From Harmonia axyridis (lineage: Eukaryota; Arthropoda; Insecta; Coleoptera; Coccinellidae): a stretch of DNA of 64,000 nt. The position numbers were made by a program, and so were the translations under genes. Location: the NCBI RefSeq assembly GCF_914767665.1, contig NC_059504.1, positions 35,743,720 through 35,807,719 on the forward strand, read 5' to 3'. Positions 12,314-23,338 of this stretch are shown piece after piece (the first letter of the stretch is position 1; each line of letters begins with the position of its first letter). The notes under the pieces are model-generated. The model was given only the letters and a program-made list of their open reading frames with translations. It was not told the DNA's origin and did no database searches.

Positions 12314-12887
12314 GTGAGTGAATTCATTTAATCTGCGCTGTCGTGGTTTCTATTTTCAGCCCGTTGGATTGGATTTAATTGATATCATTGATGGGTAGCG
12401 ATTCGAGTGTTCTGATTCGATAGTTGCTTCTTATTTTATTTCTAGATGTAAAACTATATCCATGATAACAATCTGAAACTCCTATAGAAAATGTGCCGGG
12501 CATTCTGCGCTGGTACATATTCTGGAAATTCATAATTAATTTGATCGTGGCCTACTTGCAAATTGAATAAAATTGAAAACGTGGATCGTTTATTGCGACA
12601 AGAGTGAGATGAGCAATTGCTTTAAAGTGTGATAGAAAGAGATAGTCGAATCTTTTCAATTGTTGGAAATGGATTAAAATGACTGTGTATTTTCTAATGA
12701 CACTGTCGTGGATATAAAAGTGTTCTGTGGAAACTGCTCTATATTACTTTTTGAGCGCTCGTTCGCTGAACAGATAGCTATATTATTTGGTCACAAAGAG
12801 CCGTTTCAATAAAAAGAAAGGAAAGGTAAAAGTAAAAGCATTTGCTTTTAAGGTAGAAGTAGAAGCATATCCTTCAATGCGTATAAA

Positions 12888-13350
12888 TCACAAGGGAATA
12901 GCTGTTTTGGTGTCGAGGTTTTTTGAGCTGATCCCATATCAACTTGATGCCTTGAATTCAAATAACGTTTTCATTTTTACCTAGGAGCTCAAATTTTTAC
13001 AATTTTCGAGAAATATAAGTTACATTATTTGAACTCAAATCCGTCAGTGTAGTAAACAAAAGTAGATACGAAATTTTTATTCTAATTATACAAAATACAT
13101 TATTATGACGTACTTACAACCAAAAAAAAAACATTGAAGAAATCAAATAGTCACTCAACACTTCGAAAACTTCTTTTCGCGACATTCTAGAATGTTTTAG
13201 AAACAGTCCCTTTTTAAACTCCAGCGGTAATCTGCCATCATGTGCATGTAACATCTTCCTTGGTAGCAGTCCTCCATAACTTCAATATATCTCTTAGTGA
13301 AATCTTTCACCTTGTTCCTCACTCAAGTCTCCTAAATTTTCTGGAAAACT
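12888..13350 (-). pseudogene. fragment of dispersed repeat with EEQGERFHQD-type ORF
   Basis: About 460 bp closely similar to 23339-23765, in the same orientation: shared start GCTGTTTTGGTGTCGAGG, shared GCCTTGAATTCAAATAACG. On the minus strand its far end corresponds to the segment that in the other copy encodes ...MCEEQGERFHQDI..., here too broken to read. The copy is truncated after 13350. The following stretch to 13950 shows nothing recognisable. Confidence 0.55.
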
Positions 13351-13954
13351 TGGCTCTTGATTTCTATAATTTTTTTTACGGAACCAACCACACTCCGTTT
13401 TAATATTATTCAATAGGCATTAGTTTGCGTAGAAATGATCTACTTGAATATTTTTCTTACAAAATATAGATGTAACATGCACTTTAATATAGCTAGGTAT
13501 TCTTTATTTCCGAATTTCTTTGGAACTGTTGTTTTTAGTTACACCCCAATATAGTTATAGTATCATTTTGTTACGTAGAAAAATTTCAGGAAAATGCTCG
13601 AGAAATATTGACGTTAACATATGTGATAGATAAAGTAACAGTTGTCAGTTTATTTACCAGTAAAACGGCTCTTATCGTTCAGACAAGAACAGACCGCTTG
13701 TAGGTCAATAAACCTAGACAGGATATCGACGTTCTTAAATTTATGATGTAGAAGTTTGTATTGCTAACAAAAACTTTTTAGAGCACACAAGGAAAATTTA
13801 TTCATAAACTATATTTTTCTATTATCTTATCTCGCACTTCATCAATGGATGAATAAGAAAATCCACTCTTGAAGAGGTACGGGTTTAAAATATCTCGAAA
13901 GTTGCATTGTGCTTTCACCAACTTGTTGAGTTCTAGTTTAGAGTAATAAATAGA

Positions 13955-14260
13955 TAGGTTTTTCATTTTGAATCTCTCTATCTGGATACCTGCCACTTTT
14001 CTGGACATTTGAAAAGTACGCGATTATTAAAAATGGAACGATACGCGCTTCAACAATGCATTGAAATTGTTGAAATCCCCTACAAAAATTGTGTAAATTT
14101 TGCAGTCACAGTTCGCAAAACTAAATTTAGATCGTCGTGATTCTTTCTTAGGCGGCAATAGTGAATTTCGTGGAAAAATGTCAGCTGTTGAGAGAAGTTT
14201 CTGGTGATAAGAATAAAGATTCCCAAAATCAAAGAACGAAAGAAATTTTGTCTCTTCGAA
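13955..14260 (+). mobile_element. 5' fragment of the 1995/4733 mariner-like family
   Basis: Begins with the family terminus (AGGTTTTTCATTTTGAATCT). It then gives the family's start codon and N-terminus, MERYALQQCIEIVE, from 14034, followed by a VTVRKTK block before the frame breaks. It stops near 14260, so only the first quarter of the element remains. Confidence 0.65.
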
Positions 14261-14692
14261 TGAAAAATTTGAGTCGACAATTTGTCTGAGGTTTATACAA
14301 AATAGAATGGTTTTCCTTCACTCTTGTTTACTTCTTCTAGAATGATCAGTAATAAAAGACTAACATCACTTCCAAGTGTATACATACACACTGAACACTG
14401 AAAATATACCGGGTGTTTTTTTTAGCTGCATGAGAAGATTTGATGGTTGTTGTTTATGGTTTGACAGTTGATAATTAATTAATCATAAATCGTTCAACGC
14501 CAGAACGCTTCCAAATTGTGGAAATTTACTTTGAAAAAAATTAATTTTGTCGTGAAGTTCATTATACCATTCACATAGTCGGCCTTTTCTCAGTTCAAAA
14601 CCAACAACAAGACAAATAAATGTCCGTACCGAAGAGAATATTGCTGCTGTAGCGCGGAGTAATGAAGAAATGGCGACGCCAGCTTTCAAAAA

Positions 14693-14873
14693 TAGGTGTG
14701 GCCAAGGGGGAGCCGGATTTTTTGTGGGGTGGCCAAAGTGAAGCGAAATTATAGTTCAGCTAATCTCGTAATTATTTTAGCCTTAGTATTTCAAATTTTA
14801 AGGGGGGGCAGCAGAATTTCAGGGGGGGCCGAGCTCCTCTGCCCCCCCCCCCCCTCATCGGCGTCGCTACTGC
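14693..14873 (+). mobile_element. G-rich hAT-like MITE, copy 1
   Basis: Starts TAGGTGTGGCCAAGGGGGAG and ends near GGCGTCGCTACTG. It has runs of seven G and of thirteen C. Its twin lies 470 bp downstream in the same orientation. The CAG-GGGTGGCCAA and CAGTGGCG-type ends resemble hAT non-autonomous elements. No clear 8-bp target duplication is visible. Confidence 0.6.
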
Positions 14874-15159
14874 GCCCAAAATTTCGATATATCGCCGTTG
14901 CCAACTTGTTAGTCTTTGTCCTTTCATTAAGTGGAAAATTTTACGGAAGCATCTTGACTCACGTTCCTATAAAATATAGCTCGTGCAAGAATTGAAGCCA
15001 AATGACCAACCATTACGTCAAATTTTTCTGATTCGGCTAATTTGAAACTGGCTGAAGATGAGCATTTTTACCGAAGAATTGTGTTTAGTGATGAAGCTCA
15101 TTTCTGGTTAAATGACTTCGTCAATAAGCAAAATTGCTTTATAACGAGCGAAGACAAAA

Positions 15160-15333
15160 ACAGGGGTGGCCAAGAGGGGGCCGGATTTTTTTTTTTTGGG
15201 GGGTCAAAGTAAAGCAGAAACTATAGTTCTGCTAATCTTTTAGTTTTAGTATGTCATATTTTAGGGGGGGACAGCAGAATTTTAGGGGGGGGCCGGCCCC
15301 CTCTAGTTTCCCCCCCTAGCGTCGCCACTGCTC
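15160..15333 (+). mobile_element. G-rich hAT-like MITE, copy 2
   Basis: Second copy of the preceding element: starts CAGGGGTGGCCAAGAGGGGG and ends GGCGTCGCCACTG. The G-runs (GGGGGG, GGGGGGG, GGGGGGGG) could form quadruplex structure on the + strand. Both copies follow an A-run in the host transposon. Confidence 0.6.
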
Positions 15334-15899
15334 AAGCCTTTAACAAATCACTATCACATCCATTACAATTTACTTTCTAATGCTGGATAGCATATCCGGT
15401 CCTTATTTCTTTCGAAATTAGGAAGGAGTTGTAGTTACGGTGAATGGCGGGCGCTATCGAATCATGCTGACGGTTTTTTTTTGTTTCTAAAAATTAATCA
15501 GTTGAACATCAACGATATTTGGTCGCACCAAGACGGCGAAACTTGCCATACACCGTTCTCAACCATTAATTTATTGCAAAATCACTTTGGTGACAACTTT
15601 ATTTCCAGAAGTGTCCCTGTTAACTGCCCCCACGTTCTTCCGACTTAACCTCTCCCAATTACTTTTTATGGGGCTATTTTAAGTCATTTGTTTATGCCGA
15701 CAAACCAGCAACTCCTGAAGCATTGGCCGCGTTCAGCAGACTCAACACAACAGTTGTGGAACAGTTGTCAATTTTCTATGAATTTCTGCTGAACGCATTC
15801 TATCAGTTTCCATTACGGAGCGGTCGCCATCTTTGGTAGCGAATTTATTTTATGCTATTTTTTGGTAACATGTTGATGAATTCTAACATTAGTGACAGT

Positions 15900-17640
15900 C
15901 GTGACAGTGATGTTGCGACGAAATTTAAATTTCAAATATAGAAATAATGGAAACTGAAACATATACACTCTGAATTAACACTCTGAAATGTTATTATGAA
16001 TAAATTTCCCATGTATTGAAGAATAAAATGGTAATAAATACCGTAAGCAAACTTGGAAATAAAAATCGATATTATAACAGAAAATTGTCACTCATCATAA
16101 AGTAACCTTCAAGGGGGGCCCACAGCACCTATTACTGTTACGAAAAGGAGCAACTCGTCCTACATAGAATACTAAAGAAGAAGATACAAAAAGAAAAGGA
16201 AGTACGATTTCCAAGTATGTAATATCACACGATATTAATTATCTATCTGGTTAATGTATCAACAAAAATGCTATCAACATAACCATTCTCAAACAGAAGA
16301 TTTCCACGCTATTTCATAGGAATCGTAATCGAAAGTAAACCAAGGGGAATGCATGTCATCAAGGGAAAGTAGCGATATACCGGTTTCACCCTTACGAGAG
16401 CTTGAAAGCTCCTGACTTCACGTTAATGCTTTCTCCATCTTATTTTGATTTTCTGCTTTAATTTTCTATGTTTCTGGGGGCCGGCGCAACTAATGCGAAA
16501 TTCTGCACGAATCAGAATTAGAATTCGATCAAACCTGTTGTCACTGAAATATAGGTTTATTTTCTCCATATTCTGCTTGAATTTTCTATAGTTTTGATGA
16601 CGCAATCCACGCCTGATTATATCTGTAATCATGGAAATATACTAACTGGCATAGAAACTGCAACACCCAGAAGGAGCTGTTTAAATTATGAATTTTTTTT
16701 TTGTAAAACATAGATAGTATTAGGGATCATCAGTACCGCATAACTCAAACCAAGATGACGAACAAACGAAATAGTAGGCACCTTATTGAACGCTTCTTCA
16801 TTCATTACCAAGTGCAGGTGTTAGCCAATTTTATATTATTCATTATATTTGAGAATACTAACGTTACCAAACTAATACCTATCAATAGCGGAGCTACTTA
16901 CGCTACCGATCTTTCTGCTGAAAGCGCCCATTGTAAGCCACCTTTGACGCCATACGGAGGATTTATTAGAAAAAGTAATGAAAATCATATTGATAAAATA
17001 GATGCATCAAATTATCTACAGACTATGATAATAAACGAATTAATTCCAACAATATTTCTATCTTGCATTATTAAAGTTCTCAAGCTTCCATTACACAGTA
17101 CATTTGATCTGATAATTTTGAGGTGGGTTTTTCCTTTCCAAATTTTTGGATACCTTCATGATTTTCCTATCATCGAGAGTAACTCAAACTATATTTATTC
17201 CTGCTTAAAACCTATACCCATTATTCCTCTTAGGACTAATTAAACCATGAGAGCAATTTGACGTACGCACATTAATCACCAGTAGGATACCCTTTGTACT
17301 ATTCCTAAACGATGAGAAGTTTCATCTCAATTTAGCGATCCTTTGATGTCCTCCGGTAAAAAAGCTCCCGCGTTGTCTACTCGATTTGCGTCTTCAACCA
17401 CTTTGCCGAAGTTGTTCGACCTTTAATTGTCGCAATGTAAATATAGCGGGATTGCTCAGCTTATTTTCGTGTGGTGTGGTATCATCGGTCCTGGTTACGC
17501 AACAGTTGGATCACGATTTTTTTGAGTCTAGACCGTGTAGCGCCGCTTCTACTATTCGGTGTGAATAAACGAAACAAAGACCCTCACTCTTTCTTCTCCA
17601 TTCTCAGAATAGAAATAGACCGAGGGAAGGGTTGATTGCA
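15900..17640. other. stretch without a recognised gene
   Basis: It contains copies of the dispersed module (16380-16640). A 162-codon open frame begins at an ATG at 16755 and ends at 17243; its product is hydrophobic, matches nothing I know, and may be chance in A+T-rich DNA. A GC-richer patch lies at 17380-17640. An AAACTGCAACACCCAGAAGG block at 16658 resembles a transposon end, but no partner is seen. Confidence 0.4.
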
Positions 17641-17914
17641 GTGTCGGCTCGTGAACATGTAATATTTGTTTGCAGATTTCGAAGATGTCCACCAAAAGCG
17701 TATTTGTTTTTATTTTTTATTCAATTTTCAACAATTATGACACGTGAAAAATACAAGAAAAAGTGAAATCGTTTGAAGGAAATACATACAACAATTCATC
17801 ATAATACAAGACTTATTACACACCTCCATATATCACACAATTATTAATACTCTTTAGAAAAATTGGTTGAGGTCTAAAATTGATTATAATAGCTTAAATA
17901 CAAGAACAAGTACC

Positions 17915-17987
17915 TCCTCGAGCGGGACTCGAACCCGCGTCCTTCGAATCACTAGTCCAGCGGTCTCACCAACTGAGCCACCGAGTA
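17915..17987 (-). tRNA. tRNA-like sequence (Thr-AGT-like; pseudogene or SINE head)
   Basis: Seventy-three bases on the minus strand fold mostly as a tRNA. The acceptor is TACTCGG against TCGAGGA (one mismatch). A D-arm GCTCAGTTGGTGAGA is present. The T-arm GCGGG-TTCGAGT-CCCGC is perfect. The anticodon loop CTAGTGA gives AGT (Thr), but its stem CTGGA/TTCGA pairs poorly, with one mismatch and two G-U pairs, and the spacing after the D-arm is two bases long. Downstream (lower coordinates) the minus strand runs into an A-rich end near 17705-17730, as in a tRNA-derived SINE. I favour a SINE head or a pseudogene over a working tRNA. Confidence 0.45.
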
Positions 17988-18059
17988 AGTTCCAACCGCA
18001 CATCGAGGAACCGTTTCTTCCTGAATTGAATGTTAGTAGTATCCCTTACAAACTATGTA

Positions 18060-18205
18060 GTAGTTTGTAAGTAAGTTTGTAGTAGTTTGACAAACCGTGT
18101 AAATTTATTGACGGTGAACATTTATAATGTACACACTGGATTATGTATCATCTTTATGTACATGTATAAATAAATTATTATTATTATTATTATAAATAAA
18201 AATTC
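18060..18205 (+). repeat. retroelement-like 3' tail with ATT microsatellite
   Basis: A short unit ending in ATAAATAAATTATTATTATT, a simple-repeat tail of the kind left by non-LTR elements at their 3' end. Nothing upstream is identifiable as its body. From 18205 to 19870 I see no gene or named element. Confidence 0.4.
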
Positions 18206-19872
18206 ATATTACACACACAATCATAAATATACATTGTTTCTTATATACAATCATGAAAATCATGTTGACTACATATCACACTTAAATGGTTTAAGTTTAA
18301 ATGTAAGATACCTACATCAAATCCATCAAATATAAAAGCAAGATGCCAGAGGTGCCAGGTTTATTGTCTGATGGATAAAATATTATTCATTGTTGTTTAC
18401 TTTGGGCCGGCGGCCAATTCACATCTATTGGCTGCTAAACGTAAATAAGTTAATTTTGTTGTGATCAAAATATTTTTTCTTAGGTATTGATTATTAACTT
18501 TAATGATATTGTTATTAATTAATTATCCTTTTGGATAATTTGCATTGAGCCAATTGCGAATTTGTCCATAGTCTGCTCCGCCCATTTGAAAAATCATATT
18601 TTGCCCAACATTCAGTGGAACGCTGTGAAGAAGTACATTTAATTAGTTTCTTAGAAACATGCTGCATTTAGGACTATGATCAATTATTTTAGAGGCATTT
18701 ATTTTAATATTTTTATTCAATATTTTCTGTAATTGGGGTTCTCAACCTGTAGAAAAATTAGAATTCATTATTAGAAAATGTACCGCTTTTTCAATGAACT
18801 CAAACACTATGAGTGAACTGTAATAAATCAAAAGTGAAAATCAGGGCAATACAAGTTTCAAATTTCATGTTAGTGTGTAATGCATGCAACTTCTGCAGAT
18901 ATGCATTTTTCCTAAATTTATTTGCCTTGGAAAATCATGGATCGAGTTATAGAGCTAGAAGAATCAATTTGTTGTACCAAATTTTATTGGAATAGCTCTT
19001 ATAGTTTATACAGATTTATTATAGGAAATATTGGTCGACTTTGAAATTGATAATCTCTATTTTTCATTGCAAATTTTTATTCAATGCGAAGTATTTTGAA
19101 CCAAAAACAAATAATTTCGACGTTTTCATATGATCGATGGCAATACATGTATTGAAAAGACCTACGGAACTCGAATACAGAGCCATCAATGACGAAAAAT
19201 TATTCGTACAAAACTTTCGTATATTTGCCATAAAATACGAATATCTTTTATTCGTTATGTTTTCTTTTCGGGATTTTTGACTGATTCAACATAGAAAATT
19301 CACCAGGTACCAATAGTACTATCATATATGTACTAAAAGGAAGTATATTTCATTGTATTTAGATGTATTTCCTAAAAAAAAAAATGAAAATAATAAACAA
19401 TTTGAAAGACAACCCTGACGAGGCGCTACTGGTTGTTCGGTTGGTAGCCGAAGCAGATGTTCCTGCCTGGTTGGGGTCACAGGTTGCTGGTATATCAATC
19501 AGAATTGGAGCGATAATAAATTGGAGAAGATAGAGGAATCGCATCATCCATATGTAAATATTTATACTGAATATTACGGAATGCGATGAAGGAACGGAAC
19601 GTTTACAAATAAATCTTAAATATGTGCAGAAAGAAACACTACTAATGAAAACAATAGTGGTTCAACCTTGGGATGTTTGTTTTTCGAAGATTTCGTTAAT
19701 TTCTCTTTCGATCGGATATCGTAATATATAAGGAGATGAATTCCTGTTGTGATTTGGCGGAATTGGTGGAAATCAGAAAAAGATTTATTTCATTCACATG
19801 GGAGGTATCAGTACGAGGAAATAAATTTTTGGGCGTTCGTTCGCCTAACCTCATTTCGGCGTGAAGTTTGTT

Positions 19873-20647
19873 AATAGCCCAGTCAACTTGTATCTACTCA
19901 CAAGGTCTCCTCGCCCAAAAGATTTGGGGTAGTTTTGATTTTTTAGATTATATATGTTTTTTGGGGTGCTGAATTCGAATCTGACGGAACATTGACAAAA
20001 ATGCAAAAAAGTTAAAAAAATCATTTTTGGTAGTTTTTTGCACATTACTCGAAAAAAATCAATTGACCATATTCACCGTCGCCATATTGTTGTGCGACAA
20101 TACCAACTACCCAGTGTTCCCAACGGAGAAATATTGAGTTTACTAGAAAAATTCCACAATATAAAGTTTATAATTGTGGTTTATGTGTAAATCCCGGAGT
20201 ACCTTTTCTGGCTGCTACGCCAGATAGGCTTGTTTGGGACAATATTTTGCAAACATTTCTCCTTTTGGAAATAAAACCATAAGTGAAAGGTGGTTTTATA
20301 TACAAATTAACTGTGGCCGAGTGTATAAATGAAGGCTTCGCTCCATTTTTGGAAATAGTCAGTGGAAGAATAATCTCTATGGCTGATAGTATTTTTGATA
20401 TTCGCGGTATTTTTCTAGTAAACTCAATATTTCTCCGTTGGGAACACTGGGTAGTTGGTATTGTCACACAACAATATGGCGACGGTGAATATGGTCAATT
20501 TCTTTGCATTTCTTACAATGTTCCGTCACGAAATTTTGGTGGAAAACCTCATATTCGGATTCAGCACCCCAAAATACATATAAAATCGAAAATATCAAAA
20601 CTACCACAAAGCTCTCTCCTGTGAAAAACACATATTGACTGGACTAT
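19873..20647. mobile_element. foldback element carrying a YqaJ-like fragment
   Basis: The inverted repeat arms run from TAGCCCAGTCAACTTG at 19874 to its approximate complement ending GACTGGACTAT at 20646. Inner arm blocks pair well: GGAGAAATATTGAGTTTACT at 20128 pairs with AGTAAACTCAATATTTCTCC at 20418. The short unpaired centre is coding-like and described separately. Part of the arm (TTTTGGGGTGCTGAAT near 19959) recurs in the foldback at 38327. Confidence 0.75.
20163..20415 (+). pseudogene. YqaJ-type exonuclease domain fragment
   Basis: In one frame the centre of the foldback reads NCGLCVNPGVPFLAATPDRL, then LLLEIKP, a stop at 20280, and onward in the same frame KLTVAECINEGFAPFLEIVS. This follows the order of the YqaJ / lambda-exonuclease-like nuclease domain: a 'WLAASPDG' segment with the catalytic Asp, then LxEIKCP with the Glu and Lys of the E-x-K motif, then a Cys-rich spacer. 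Such nucleases act in phage recombination and recur in insect mobile DNA. The fragment covers only the core, lacks the usual Cys after EIK, and has one stop. It is an inactive captured piece. Confidence 0.6.
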
Positions 20648-20649
20648 AG

Positions 20650-21540
20650 GGGGCAAATAAGAGGTTTCATTTTGATTTGAAAAAAAGGGAACATTTGAAA
20701 GAAATCGATGGATTTTTATTCCATTGTGAAGAGGAAGGTTGCCTTAACGATGGAAAACGATATCAGATAAATAGCCGCTTCGGCTACACAAACTTTTTCA
20801 TGAAATTTTCCATGACCAATTGGCATATAACTTCTATCTTAAAGATCTCGAATCGATTGTGAAGTATTGGCCTATACCTTATCTTTCACCTTGACCCAAA
20901 GAAAAAAGTCTAAAGGTGTTAAAACACAAAAACTCGGTGGCCAATTGTGATCAGTTCTTCGAGAAATAACACGGCCAGAAATAATTTCTTGCAAAATTGC
21001 GATTGTTTCATTGCTTATGAGGTCTTGTTGAGAATAAACCTTGTCCACATCAATATATTCCAATTCCGGCCATATTTTCGAATAAGTAAGGTCCAATCAC
21101 ACCACCAGCCCAATAATCGCACCAAACAGTGAGACTTCGAGGAAGGACAGACTTTTCAACAATAATTCTTGGATTTTCCAAGCCCAAAATGTGATAATTC
21201 TGCTTAGTAAAATGTAGCCGAGTACATAGCCCTATAACGTAGATGAAAATGGGCATTATCAATGAAGATGATTTTTCGATGAAAATCCTGATCCATTTGA
21301 TGCATTTTAAGGACCCAATCAGCGAAGATACGACGTTGTTGGTGATCGACCAGTTTGAGTTCTTATGTTATCTGAACATAAACCTACGTGTTTATGCAAA
21401 ATACGGAGTAATTGCGATTTTGGAATGCCTAATTCCCAAGATCCACGAGCTTTTCGCCAACACTACGGGGTCAAATTATGGTGAAAAACCCGGTACACTT
21501 AGCGGGTTATTCAAAATGATACCTCTTATTGGAAAATCTT
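20650..21540 (-). pseudogene. mariner-like transposase relic (1995/4733 family)
   Basis: The termini are AATAAGAGGTTTCATTTTGA at 20658 and ATACCTCTTATTGG at 21520. On the minus strand the frames give LTQELKLV, EIHEGEHF-like remnants, then KQNYHILGLENPRIIVEKS and TVWCDYWAGGVIGPYLFEN near 21080-21200. QQDLISNETIAILQEIISGR and NWPPSFCVLTPLDFFLWVKV follow at 20880-21040. The Cys-Asp before LTPLD has become Cys-Val, but the final Asp is intact. Several shifts and stops. Confidence 0.75.
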
Positions 21541-21970
21541 TCATGTTCTTGTTGATATACAATCAGGAAATTGGGAAAAAGTACCAATTGCTATGATAGT
21601 TCGGACAGTATTTTCAAATATTTATTATCCATAAGGAGCAATAGCTTAGCACAAAAAAGTTAGTAAAATTCAATGAAATTTTCAAAAGGTGTGAGAAGGA
21701 CTTTTCTTTCTTCATGAGTTGAGCCGAAGCCGGTTCAAATATTTCCCCTAGCTATTAAAAAAATTGAAATCAGAACCCGAAATACGGGTGACATCTTTAG
21801 TTAGACCTTCTACACTGATATTGCATATTCATAATGATGGAGCAGTTAAAAAAACTTCAGAATTAGTTCACTTGGAAAACTTTCCAGTAGTTTCCACTGA
21901 TTAAGTCTCGTGCAGCAATCGCATTGTAGGATAGAAAACCTACGCAAAACAGCTCCATTCTTAACCGCCA

Positions 21971-22342
21971 TCAGTCCCCGTTTCCCTCGAAATTGGCCAA
22001 TAAACGTGCTTCGTTCTCGGCGAACATCCGTTCCAGATTTTTCATCTTCGAATTCCCAACCGATATTTTGGCAAGCTTCGGCTTCGATGACGTAAGCTCA
22101 GAGAAGAAAACCCGTTCGTCGTTTTTCGCTTTGTTTATTATTATAAACAGGGCCTTCTTCAAGGCCTTACGGGAGCCTTTCAAAACAGAACCCGCCTTTT
22201 CGTAATGGGCAATTTGCAGATTGCGGCCATTAGACGGTATCTGGATCCCTGTGGAAAATTGGGCAACGCGCATATTTCGGCTATTTCGGACCACGAAAAA
22301 TTCTAGGATGGACGATTGCCAACGCGGGATTTTACGACTCAT
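21971..22342 (-). CDS. hypothetical 123-aa ORF in a GC-richer island
   Basis: The open frame starts at an ATG at 22342 (MSRKIPRWQSSILEFFVVRN) and ends in TGA at 21971 (...NLERMFAENEARLLANFEGN). It is basic, with a helical, charged C-terminal half, and matches no family I know. The surrounding 400 bp are non-repetitive and richer in G+C than the neighbours, which is unusual here. Shorter frames on the + strand overlap it. It could be a small gene nested in the putative first centrosomin intron, an exon of something larger, or chance. Confidence 0.3.
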   Translation of the reverse strand: MSRKIPRWQSSILEFFVVRNSRNMRVAQFSTGIQIPSNGRNLQIAHYEKAGSVLKGSRKALKKALFIIINKAKNDERVFFSELTSSKPKLAKISVGNSKMKNLERMFAENEARLLANFEGNGD

Positions 22343-22624
22343 TTCTAGACGTTGTAAATAAAATTATGCGGGGATATTATGTTGAAAAGTACGACGCCAG
22401 TTTGTTATAATGGGCTTTGTGGAAACTGGCAGATGTCGTAATTAAATATGCTTGCATTTTGTAATGATGTTGAGGTGTATGATGGTGGAGTATAACGATA
22501 TCCTCTGCACTAGAAAAATCAAGAAAATTTTCATGATCATCGTATCGTATCTCTAGAAAGCTGCACTTTTTAATATAATCACAAAATAACTATTTGCCCG
22601 GTTTCATTAGAATTTGTTGAAGAC

Positions 22625-23005
22625 TTTTTTTTTTGAATAGCGCGCTATCGGAGCTATCTGTCACTTTTGAAGCTTATTTGATAAGTAAAAACTACGCTAT
22701 CAAACAAATACAACGATACACGCTTCAAAAACGCAATGAAATTGTTAAAATTCAATACAAAAATGATGGAAATTTTGCCGTCACAGTTCGAAAAACTAAA
22801 GCACTTTTGGGTCATCGTGAATCACATTCTGAAAAAATTGAGATGTGATCTGCAATCGAAGTGTGGCCATTTGGCTGATATCGTTATCCATCGTTCATGG
22901 TATACCTTCTTTTTCACAATGAAATAAACAATCATTGATTTCTCTTAAAATACAGCCGTTTTATTTTTTATTTATTATTATTATTATTTGTCAAAATGAA
23001 ATCTT
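22625..23005 (+). mobile_element. internally deleted mariner-like element
   Basis: Both ends of the 1995/4733 family are present (TTTTTTTGAATAGCGCGC at 22625 and AAATGAAATCTTTCAATGG at 22995). Between them are the first about 30 codons (...NDGNFAVTVRKTKALLGH) fused directly to the extreme C-terminal region near 22850. Almost the whole transposase is missing, so the copy is non-autonomous. A (TTA)n run lies at its 3' end. Confidence 0.65.
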
Positions 23006-23338
23006 TCAATGGAAAAACTTTTAGACCAACTTGTTTCAATTAATATATTCAACAACCTGTCAAATATTTCAAATTTACTTGCTGCTAATATGTTTCAAGT
23101 TATATTGAAGTTTAAAGACAATTCGGACAATTCAAAAAACTTGAACAAATACGTCGATATTCAACTGGAAATTGATTTTGAACATTTGAACAAAAATATG
23201 ATTTTTTCATGTGAAACGATGCAAGCTTTGAGAATATCATTGAACTTTTCTAATGAAAACCATACACGAGAAATAGTGTTATTGAACTATTAGGTACTTC
23301 TTCTATTGAGTTATGAAAATTCATTCATAATGATTATC

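Larger units (their letters stand above)
14409..15890 (+). pseudogene. mariner-like relic interrupted by two G-rich MITEs
   Basis: Belongs to the MNRLTP-type family of 9230-10168 and 59850-61055. The terminus CCGGGTGTTTTTTTTAGCTG is at 14409. The N-terminal block NRSTPERFQIVEIYFEKN is near 14485, with a possible HTH remnant at 14620-14690. The first catalytic block reads FYRRIVFSDEAHFWLNDFVN at 15068-15125. The second is HQDGETCHTPFSTINLLQ at 15526-15580, and the region of the last Asp lies near 15640 with NCPHVLPT in a shifted frame. Two copies of a short G-rich element are inserted (14693-14873 and 15160-15333). Stops and shifts throughout. Confidence 0.75.

Noticed and set aside
16755..17243. 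162-codon open frame with hydrophobic segments
   Set aside because: It has an ATG start but no family match, no promoter or splice context and A+T-driven residue use. Mentioned but not called as a gene.
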